Under the pieces are notes generated by a model that made no database searches, had not been told where the DNA came from, and saw only the letters and a list, made by a program, of their open reading frames with translations. From NCBI GenBank assembly GCA_016208665.1, contig JACQXT010000054.1:1-11664 (forward strand): a stretch of DNA of 11,664 bases, written 5' to 3'. Numbering within the stretch: position 1 is the first letter of the stretch; the number at the start of each line of letters is the position of its first letter. Of the stretch, positions 1 to 6,979 are shown piece by piece. The DNA comes from Chitinivibrionia bacterium (lineage in GTDB: Bacteria > Krumholzibacteriota > Krumholzibacteriia > WVZY01). The position numbers and the translations under genes were made by a program.

Positions 1-412
<412 letters not shown>

Positions 413-536
413 CATTAAAAGATTTTTGGTGCTTGCTTACTTCACCCTACAAGTTGTTGTTATATTGCTCGGCGCGAGATCATCGGTCGAAGAGACGATG
501 CACTCCGAATGCCACCGTTCTTGCGCCGTCACGAGT
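413..536 (+). other. 23S-5S internal transcribed spacer
   Basis: This is an AT-richer spacer between the 23S and 5S genes. I see no tRNA in it: there is no T-loop GTTCGANTC box and no cloverleaf. A small hairpin lies at 481-500 (CATC-G-GTC, loop GAAGA, GAC-GATG, with one bulged G). It could be a processing stem for a ribonuclease, but that is inference from structure alone. Confidence 0.7.
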
Positions 537-656
<120 letters not shown>

Positions 657-665
657 ATATAAGAG

Positions 666-702
666 AACCCCGAAGGCTCGAGAGAGCAGTCGGGGTTTTT
701 TT
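666..702 (+). terminator. Intrinsic terminator of the rRNA operon
   Basis: An 8-bp stem AACCCCGA (666-673) / TCGGGGTT (690-697) has an additional inner GCT/AGC pairing (676-678 with 685-687). A run of seven T residues (696-702) follows directly. This is a textbook Rho-independent terminator placed just after 5S rRNA, so it should separate rRNA transcription from nadE. Confidence 0.92.
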
Positions 703-749
703 ATTCCTCCACCACTGTCAACCGGTGCCGGTTGCGCTAACTTTTCCTG

Positions 750-776
750 TTGATTGATACGAAGCCCGTATATAAT
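750..776 (+). promoter_or_regulatory. Probable sigma-70-type promoter for nadE
   Basis: A perfect -10 hexamer TATAAT lies at 771-776, with TTGATT as a candidate -35 at 750-755. The 15-bp spacer is slightly short. Transcription would start near 783. This argues against translation starting at the upstream in-frame TTG at 750 and supports the ATG at 804. The hexamers are visible in the sequence; activity is inferred. Confidence 0.6.
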
Positions 777-803
777 CCGCTGATAGCGAACAAGAAGGCG
801 CAC

Positions 804-2450
<1,647 letters not shown>

Positions 2451-2491
2451 GACTCTCCACGGCAACGATAGCGCCCGCTCTGTTGTGAGCG

Positions 2492-2516
2492 CGCCCCGCG
2501 CCCTGGGCGGCTTTTC
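2492..2516 (+). terminator. Weak possible terminator after nadE
   Basis: A 5-bp GC stem CGCCC (2492-2496) / GGGCG (2505-2509) has an 8-nt loop and is followed by GCTTTTCC. Both the stem and the T-run are short, so it is only a candidate. If it is inactive, nadE and the downstream genes could share a transcript. Confidence 0.25.
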
Positions 2517-2530
2517 CGAATCAGACAATC

Positions 2531-3261
2531 ATGCAAGACACCATGCGAAATCCGGCTCCCGTCGTTTCGGCGATCATACCGTGCTTTAACGGCGAGCGCT
2601 TCATCGGCCGCGCGATCGAGAGCGTGCTCGGCCAGTCGTTCGAGCGGCTGGAGGCGATAGTCGTAGACGACGGCTCGACTGACTCCTCGGCTTCGATCAT
2701 TCGTCGGGAAAGAGCGTGCCGAAGAGCGCCCGCGTGCCGGCTGATTTCAACGCGCTGTCCCGGATCGGCATGCTTCAGTCGCTCTATATCGATAATTTCA
2801 TCCCGCTCGGTTCGGCGCTGGTGCGGCGGGAATGTTTCGATGCGCTGGGGCCGCTCGACGAACGAATCAGAGGAGGCTCGGACGATTATGAATTCTGCCT
2901 CCGTGTACTCTCGAAGTACAAGGCTCGATACGTCGACGAGGCGCTGACCGTTCGCACGCTCCACGAAGCCAACTACACGAATGCGGAACGGATGCTCCCC
3001 GAAGTGCTAGGCATCATCGATTCGTTTGCCGGGCGCGTGCCGGAACTCGCGCATCTCAAAAACAGGCGCTCGAGCGACCTCCTCTTCAAGCTCGGCTGGT
3101 ACCACATGAGAAGCGGAGACAGCAGGCGGGCGCGGGAGGCGTGCGCACAGTCGTTTGCTCTCCGCCCCCGCAATCTGAAATCCGCCGTGGGCCTATTGTT
3201 CGCGATCCTCGGGCCCGCCGGCAGGGCGGGCGTGAGATGGTGGTATTCGTTGAAGAGGTGA
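2531..3261 (+). pseudogene. Family 2 glycosyltransferase, interrupted by internal deletion
   Basis: This is the remnant of a GT-A fold glycosyltransferase that would transfer a sugar from a nucleotide-sugar to a glycan acceptor. The first 55 or so codons (frame of ATG 2531, or ATG 2543) read as a classic GT2 start: VSAIIPCFNGERFIGRAI, then IVVDDGSTDSS. After about 2700 this frame becomes meaningless. The C-terminal half continues in another frame, open from 2683 to 3261, with the acceptor-side block SALVRRECFDALGPLDERI then GGSDDYEFCLRVLSKY and a helical tail with a TPR-like GWYHMRSGDSRRAREA stretch. The middle that should hold the N-x-G/R-N segment and the metal-binding D-x-D is absent in all frames. 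About 60-100 residues are missing as judged from typical family length, so a single-base frameshift cannot explain the break. No good Shine-Dalgarno sequence precedes either ATG. It is either a genuine pseudogene or a local misassembly. Confidence 0.8.
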
Positions 3262-3330
3262 ATGTGTTCATGAAGCACGGGAAGCGAGCACGGGCGGGGT
3301 GATCGGCGACAGGACCCGCGCCGCATAATC

Positions 3331-3744
3331 ATGAAACCCTTCAGGGAAATCGACTATTCCAGCGACATTGGCATCGAGGCCTTCGGCGGCGATCTCGCAG
3401 ATCTCTTCCGCAACGCCGCGCTCGGCCTCTTCGGACTCCAGGTCCGCGGCGCCGTCGGGGCCTCCGGCACACGGTCGATCGCCGTGCGCTCGTCATCCTT
3501 CGAGAACCTGCTTGTCGACTGGCTTTCGGCGATCATCACCTCCGCCGCTTCGCATGGAGAACTGTACCGCGATGTAACCGTGGAATCGATCGGCGAGTAT
3601 TTCATCGAGGGGACGCTTCAAGGCGAACCTATCGATTCCGCGAAGCACGAGCTCAGATTCGAGGTCAAAGCCGCGACCTACCATGGCGTTTTCGTTCGAA
3701 AGGACAAGCGGGGGTACGCGGCCCGTGTGATATTCGATCTATAG
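3331..3744 (+). CDS. Archease family protein (tRNA ligase RtcB activator)
   Basis: This 137-aa protein matches the full length of archease. In archaea and animals archease is a small metal-binding factor that promotes guanylylation and multiple turnover of the RNA ligase RtcB. Family signatures are visible: SDIGIEAFGGDLADLFRNAA near the N-terminus (D12 retained), LLVDWLSAII, GEPIDSAKHEL (D102, H106), EVKAATYHGV (H118) and the C-terminal VIFDL (D136). The usual HTADIG box reads YSSDIG, so the histidine at its start is replaced. There is no rtcB in the window. It lies 69 nt after the broken glycosyltransferase and 54 nt before the acylphosphatase, which is compatible with one operon. No strong Shine-Dalgarno sequence is seen before ATG 3331; this start agrees with the family N-terminus. 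Family assignment is firm; the partner is inferred. Confidence 0.9.
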   Translation: MKPFREIDYSSDIGIEAFGGDLADLFRNAALGLFGLQVRGAVGASGTRSIAVRSSSFENLLVDWLSAIITSAASHGELYRDVTVESIGEYFIEGTLQGEPIDSAKHELRFEVKAATYHGVFVRKDKRGYAARVIFDL

Positions 3745-3758
3745 GAGAAGCGGCTCGG

Positions 3759-3790
3759 GAGCGCCTCCGGCGCTCGCTAACGCCGGGGAG
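3759..3790 (+). promoter_or_regulatory. Two mutually exclusive hairpins over the acylphosphatase RBS
   Basis: Hairpin A pairs GAGCGC (3759-3764) with GCGCTC (3770-3775). Hairpin B pairs CCGGCG (3767-3772) with CGCCGG (3781-3786), extendable to C3765-G3788. They share bases 3770-3772 and cannot form fully together. Hairpin B covers part of the Shine-Dalgarno GGGGAG (3785-3790) of the next gene. This could modulate translation, but GC-rich intergenic DNA makes such pairings by chance fairly often. Confidence 0.35.
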
Positions 3791-3798
3791 TGAAGAAA

Positions 3799-4071
3799 AT
3801 GGCGACGTTGCATGTCTGGATCGAGGGAAGGGTGCAAGGCGTGTTCTTCAGGGACTCGACGTGGAGAAAAGCCCTCGAACTGGGATTAACAGGCTGGGTG
3901 CGCAACCTGCCCGACGGACGGGTCGAGGCGGTGTTTCAGGGAGACGAGGAGGCGTGCCGGAAGGCGCTTCTCTACGTTCATAACGGCCCGCCGGGCGCAC
4001 GGGTGAGCGATGTTCAACACCGCTGGGAATCCGACGCTTCGATTTTTACGCGTTTCGAGGTCACCTATTGA
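3799..4071 (+). CDS. acyP: Acylphosphatase
   Basis: A 90-aa cytosolic enzyme that hydrolyses acyl-phosphates such as acetyl-phosphate and carbamoyl-phosphate to carboxylate and phosphate. The fold signature is complete: VWIEGRVQGVFFRDSTW contains the phosphate-binding loop with catalytic R18, and GWVRNLPDGRVEAVFQG contains catalytic N36. The ATG at 3799 is preferred over the in-frame GTG at 3790 because GGGGAG (3785-3790) lies at a proper 8-nt distance from the ATG but directly abuts the GTG. The gene follows the archease by 54 nt on the same strand and is probably co-transcribed. Its physiological substrate in bacteria is generally unclear, and nothing here resolves it. Confidence 0.95.
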   Translation: MATLHVWIEGRVQGVFFRDSTWRKALELGLTGWVRNLPDGRVEAVFQGDEEACRKALLYVHNGPPGARVSDVQHRWESDASIFTRFEVTY

Positions 4072-4073
4072 AT

Positions 4074-4092
4074 GCCCGGGGAACGACCGGGC
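4074..4092 (+). terminator. GC hairpin after acylphosphatase, no T-run
   Basis: A perfect 6-bp inverted repeat GCCCGG (4074-4079) / CCGGGC (4087-4092) with a 7-nt loop lies three bases after the acyP stop codon. No T-tract follows. It may act as a 3' stabiliser or an imperfect terminator of the nadE-acyP group; evidence is positional only. Confidence 0.35.
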
Positions 4093-4118
4093 CCGCAGCG
4101 CACCCATCCAATATTTGA

Positions 4119-4147
4119 TTTACAGAGAACGGCCGTTTTCATATACT
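4119..4147 (+). promoter_or_regulatory. Strong predicted sigma-70-type promoter for P5C dehydrogenase
   Basis: TTTACA (-35, 4119-4124), an exact 17-bp spacer and TATACT (-10, 4142-4147) sit in a locally AT-rich segment of an otherwise GC-rich region. Transcription would start near 4154, leaving a leader of about 114 nt before the ATG at 4268. Confidence 0.65.
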
Positions 4148-4160
4148 CCAACAACCTCTT

Positions 4161-4188
4161 TTGTCGTTCCGCAAAGGCGTTCTTATAC
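4161..4188 (+). promoter_or_regulatory. Second candidate promoter for P5C dehydrogenase
   Basis: TTGTCG (4161-4166), a 16-bp spacer and TTATAC (4183-4188) form a second, weaker match downstream of the first promoter. Tandem promoters would allow dual control, but this may be a chance match in AT-rich sequence. Confidence 0.35.
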
Positions 4189-4267
4189 GAAATACAGGAT
4201 AATCGGCTGCTCATGGCTGCCGGCGTAAAGGTAGGGTGTGCGGTCCCACCGGAAAAGGAGCAAGGCG

Positions 4268-5821
4268 ATGCCGTCGGAATTCAAGAATGAACCTCTCGTC
4301 GATTTCAAGGATCCCGCGAATGTGCGGGCCATGGAGAAGGCCCTGAGCGAGGTCGCGTCATCCCTCGGAAAAACCTATCCGCTGATCGTCGGGGGGGAGG
4401 AAATCACGACATCCGACAGGATCGAGTCGGTCGATCCGTCGAATCCCGCGACCGTCGTGGGATCCGTTTCTAAAGCCTCACAGAAAGAGGCGGAAAAGGC
4501 GATGAAGGCCGCCCTGGAAGCGTTCGAATCGTGGAAGCGCGTCTCTCCCCGGGAGCGGGCCCGGTACTTGTTCGATGCGGCGGCGATCGTGCGCAAGCGC
4601 AAGTTCGAGTTCAGCGCGTGGATGGTCTATGAAGTCGGGAAGAGCTGGGCCGAGGCCGATGGGGATACCGCCGAGGCGATCGATTTTCTGGAATTCTACG
4701 GGCAGGAAATGATCCGCTACGGCTCCGAGCAGCCGGTCACCGGGATTCCATCGGAACGGAACGAGCTCTTTTATATCCCCCTCGGAGTCGCGGCCGTGAT
4801 TCCGCCGTGGAATTTCCCGTTCGCGATCATGGCGGGCATGACGAGCGCGGCATTCGTTGCGGGCAATACGGTCGTCCTCAAGCCGTCGAGCGACGCCCCC
4901 GTCATCGCGGCCAAGTTCGTGGAGGTGCTGAGAGAAGTCGGGCTCCCGGCGGGCGTGGTGAACTACCTGCCCGGCAGCGGGGCGAAGGTGGGGGACTTCA
5001 TCGTGCAGCATCCGAAAACCAGGCTCATCGCCTTCACGGGATCCAAAGAGGTGGGCCTGCGCATCAACGAGCAGGCGGCCATGCACCGTCCCGGCCAGAT
5101 ATGGATCAAGCGCACGATACTCGAAATGGGCGGCAAGGACACCATCATTGTGGATGAAGACGCGAATCTCGAGCAGGCGGTGGACGGCGTGCTGGCGTCC
5201 GCCTTCGGATTCCAGGGGCAGAAATGCTCCGCGTGCTCGCGGGCGGTCGTGCACGAAGCCCTGTACGATGCGTTCATCGAGCGGCTGATTCCGAAGGTCG
5301 AAGCCATAAAGATGGGTCCTCCGTACAAATCGAAGGACTTCTACATGGGCCCCGTCGCGAGCGCAAGCGCGTGCGAGAAGATCCTCGAGTACATAGAAAT
5401 CGGCAAGACCGAGGGAGAGCTGCTCGCGGGCGGCATGAGAGCCGCAGGAGCCGGCTATTTCATTCAGCCGACGGTGTTCGGCGGCGTCGCCCCGAACGCA
5501 AGGATATCGCTGGAGGAAATCTTCGGACCGGTGCTGGCGTGCCTCAAGGCTTCCAGTTTCGACGAGGCGCTGCGGATCGCCAACAACACCGAATACGGAC
5601 TCACCGGCGCCCTCTTCTCCAACAACAGGAAACACGTGGAGCGCGCGCGGACGGATTTCCACGTGGGCAACCTGTACTTCAACAGGAAATGCACCGGCGC
5701 CCTCGTCGGCGTGCATCCGTTCGGCGGATTCAACATGTCGGGAACGGACAGCAAAGCGGGCGGAAGGGATTACCTCCTGCTGTTTATGCAGGCGAAATCG
5801 GTGTCCGAGAAGATCGCATAG
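4268..5821 (+). CDS. pruA: L-glutamate gamma-semialdehyde (1-pyrroline-5-carboxylate) dehydrogenase
   Basis: A 517-aa NAD-dependent aldehyde dehydrogenase oxidising glutamate-gamma-semialdehyde/P5C to glutamate, the second step of proline and arginine catabolism. The length and motifs match the monofunctional RocA/PruA type of Bacillus rather than the bifunctional PutA. PWNFPFAIMAG (N182) forms the oxyanion region, FTGSKEVG contacts the cofactor, ILEMGGKD supplies the general base E286, and GQKCSACSRA supplies the catalytic C320. EEIFGPVLA and HPFGGFNMSGTDSKAGG are the typical C-terminal blocks. The ATG at 4268 follows AAGGAG (4255-4260) by 7 nt; the upstream in-frame start at 4238 has no such signal. 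No proline dehydrogenase is in the window. It has its own promoter and ends 27 nt before a shared terminator, so it is probably monocistronic. Confusion with another ALDH family is unlikely because the P5CDH-specific C-terminus is present. Confidence 0.95.
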   Translation: MPSEFKNEPLVDFKDPANVRAMEKALSEVASSLGKTYPLIVGGEEITTSDRIESVDPSNPATVVGSVSKASQKEAEKAMKAALEAFESWKRVSPRERARYLFDAAAIVRKRKFEFSAWMVYEVGKSWAEADGDTAEAIDFLEFYGQEMIRYGSEQPVTGIPSERNELFYIPLGVAAVIPPWNFPFAIMAGMTSAAFVAGNTVVLKPSSDAPVIAAKFVEVLREVGLPAGVVNYLPGSGAKVGDFIVQHPKTRLIAFTGSKEVGLRINEQAAMHRPGQIWIKRTILEMGGKDTIIVDEDANLEQAVDGVLASAFGFQGQKCSACSRAVVHEALYDAFIERLIPKVEAIKMGPPYKSKDFYMGPVASASACEKILEYIEIGKTEGELLAGGMRAAGAGYFIQPTVFGGVAPNARISLEEIFGPVLACLKASSFDEALRIANNTEYGLTGALFSNNRKHVERARTDFHVGNLYFNRKCTGALVGVHPFGGFNMSGTDSKAGGRDYLLLFMQAKSVSEKIA

Positions 5822-5847
5822 AGGCGACGGAAACGCCTCCGCAAGAA

Positions 5848-5877
5848 AAAGACCCCGCTCGATCGAGCGGGGTCTTT
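5848..5877. terminator. Bidirectional intrinsic terminator between convergent genes
   Basis: This is a perfect 30-bp palindrome: the arm AAAGACCCCGCTCGA (5848-5862) is followed immediately by its exact complement (5863-5877). The minus-strand transcript ends in five U residues after the stem, and the plus strand ends in UUU within the stem. It terminates both the P5C dehydrogenase gene and the convergent lipoprotein gene. A second small inverted repeat GAGGCG/CGCCTC (5821-5826/5834-5839) overlaps the dehydrogenase stop codon. Confidence 0.92.
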
Positions 5878-5901
5878 GCGTTCGTATCGCTTCGGCCGGG
5901 A

Positions 5902-6591
5902 CTACTTCTGGTCTTCCTGCGCGGCGCGTTCGCGAAGCTCCTTGTTCGCTCTGATTTCCAGTTCGACGCGCCTGTTCAGCGTCCTTCCGTCCTCGGTGTC
6001 GTTGCCGGCCACCGGGGTCGACTCGCCGTATCCATAGGTCGTCAGCCGGCCCTGGTTGATGCCCTGCTGGATGAGGTATCCCATGACCGCGCCGGCGCGC
6101 CGTTCGGACAGTTTCTGGTTGTATTCCTCGGTGCCCTGGCTGTCCGTGTGGCCCGCGATGATGATGTCGGTGTCGGGGTATTTGACGAATACGGCGCCCA
6201 TCTGATTGAGTTGATCCTGCGAAGACGGCTTGAGAACCGAAGAGTCGAAATCGAAGAGAATCGCGTTCTGGAACGTCACTTTGATCTCGTCTCCCACGCG
6301 CTCGGTGGTGGCGCCTTCGATCTGAGCGAGTTCTTCGGCCTGCTTGTCCATGTAATGTCCGATGATTCCGCCCGTGATCGCGCCCGCCGCCGCGCCGATA
6401 ACCGCGCCTTTGCCCGTATTGTCCGATTTGCTGCCGATCGCGGCGCCGACGACCGTGCCGGCCGCCGCGCCGATCGCAGCGCCTTTCTTTGTCTTGCTCA
6501 TGGAACTGCATCCGTACGTTCCGGCGGCGAGGGCCGCGGAGAGCGCGACTCGCAGTGTCCATGTGCCGATCGATGTCAATCGTGCATTCAT
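5902..6591 (-). CDS. OmpA-family peptidoglycan-associated protein, probable lipoprotein with glycine zipper
   Basis: A 229-aa envelope protein predicted to link the outer membrane to peptidoglycan. Residues 1-27 are a signal peptide (basic MNARLTSIGTWTLR then an Ala/Leu core) ending in GTYGC; C28 is the likely lipidated cysteine, though Thr at -3 makes the lipobox non-standard. Residues 37-78 form a glycine-zipper segment with repeated GAAIGAAAG-like units, followed by a short helix. Residues about 103-222 are the OmpA C-terminal domain. HTDSQGTEEYNQKLSERRA gives D150 and R165, spaced exactly as E. coli OmpA D271 and R286, which bind diaminopimelate. YGYGESTPVAGNDTEDGRTLNRRVEL follows. No beta-barrel domain is present. 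ATG 6591 follows a full AAGGAGG Shine-Dalgarno sequence (plus-strand 6597-6603) by 5 nt. It has its own strong promoter and a terminator shared with the convergent gene. This suggests high, independent expression typical of an abundant envelope protein. Confidence 0.94.
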   Translation of the reverse strand: MNARLTSIGTWTLRVALSAALAAGTYGCSSMSKTKKGAAIGAAAGTVVGAAIGSKSDNTGKGAVIGAAAGAITGGIIGHYMDKQAEELAQIEGATTERVGDEIKVTFQNAILFDFDSSVLKPSSQDQLNQMGAVFVKYPDTDIIIAGHTDSQGTEEYNQKLSERRAGAVMGYLIQQGINQGRLTTYGYGESTPVAGNDTEDGRTLNRRVELEIRANKELRERAAQEDQK

Positions 6592-6666
6592 GCGTTCCTC
6601 CTTGCTGAAAATGCCGTGCGGGTATGAATGCTCCAGGGTTGTCGATTCATCCCCGTCAGGGGTAGT

Positions 6667-6694
6667 AGTATACCCTTGCTCCCTGTCGTTTCAA
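6667..6694 (-). promoter_or_regulatory. Predicted strong sigma-70-type promoter for the OmpA-like gene
   Basis: On the minus strand, TTGAAA (plus positions 6689-6694) and TATACT (6667-6672) are separated by 16 bp. Transcription would begin near 6660, giving a leader of about 70 nt. A small inverted repeat CCCC-GTCA-GGGG (6651-6662) lies at the predicted transcript start and may form a 5' hairpin. Confidence 0.7.
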
Positions 6695-6754
6695 TCATTT
6701 TTCTTCGGCCCATGCGCTCACGCAAAAATGGAGCCAATGCGGCGCATCACCAAA

Positions 6755-6787
6755 CCGGCTCTTCCGGCGGAAGATCGATCGAGCCGG
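6755..6787 (-). terminator. Possible terminator downstream of metH
   Basis: A nested hairpin has an outer stem CCGGCTC (6755-6761) / GAGCCGG (6781-6787) and an inner stem TTCC (6762-6765) / GGAA (6769-6772). On the minus strand it is followed by only TTTGG, so it is a weak intrinsic terminator. It lies about 28 nt beyond the remnant metH stop at 6815, as expected for the end of the original gene. The remainder of the roughly 220-base gap (6592-6814) holds only this element and the lipoprotein promoter. Confidence 0.4.
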
Positions 6788-6814
6788 AGAGCCGAACTCG
6801 TTTCATTGCGCATC

Positions 6815-6979
6815 TTATATATGAAAATACTCGGCCAGGGGATGGTGCACGATCAGGGCGGCCGTCGTCTGTTCGGGCACGAACTGGTACGCGGAGGTCA
6901 GCGTAACGCCAAGTTGTTCTTCACCTTCCAGCAATCTCAAAATGGAGCCGTTCATTTCGAGGTCGGGGCAGGCCGGACG
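6815..6979 (-). pseudogene. Out-of-frame 3' remnant of metH (end of AdoMet activation domain)
   Basis: Fifty-four codons in a frame different from the main metH ORF encode the recognisable C-terminus of cobalamin-dependent methionine synthase. PACPDLE comes first, then LGVTLTSAYQFVPEQTTAAL and HHPLAEYF, before the stop at 6815. In intact family members PACPDLE is preceded by R-x-x-x-G-Y, which is missing here. The main frame stops at TGA 6954-6952, which overlaps an in-frame ATG of this remnant (6955-6953) as ATGA. A 46-aa peptide could therefore in principle be made by reinitiation, but no Shine-Dalgarno sequence is obvious. Confidence 0.85.

Noticed and set aside
413..536. tRNA in the 23S-5S spacer
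   Set aside because: There is no T-arm consensus, no acceptor stem pairing and no CCA-adjacent structure; only a short hairpin is present.
6362..6535. Tandem DNA repeat in the GC-rich part of the lipoprotein gene
   Set aside because: The repetition reflects Gly/Ala codons of the glycine-zipper protein segment on the minus strand, not an independent DNA repeat.
4478..6562. 694-codon minus-strand open frame across pruA and the OmpA-like gene
   Set aside because: It is a very Arg/Gly/His-rich low-complexity translation that overlaps two well-supported genes and runs through a strong terminator. It is a codon-bias artefact.
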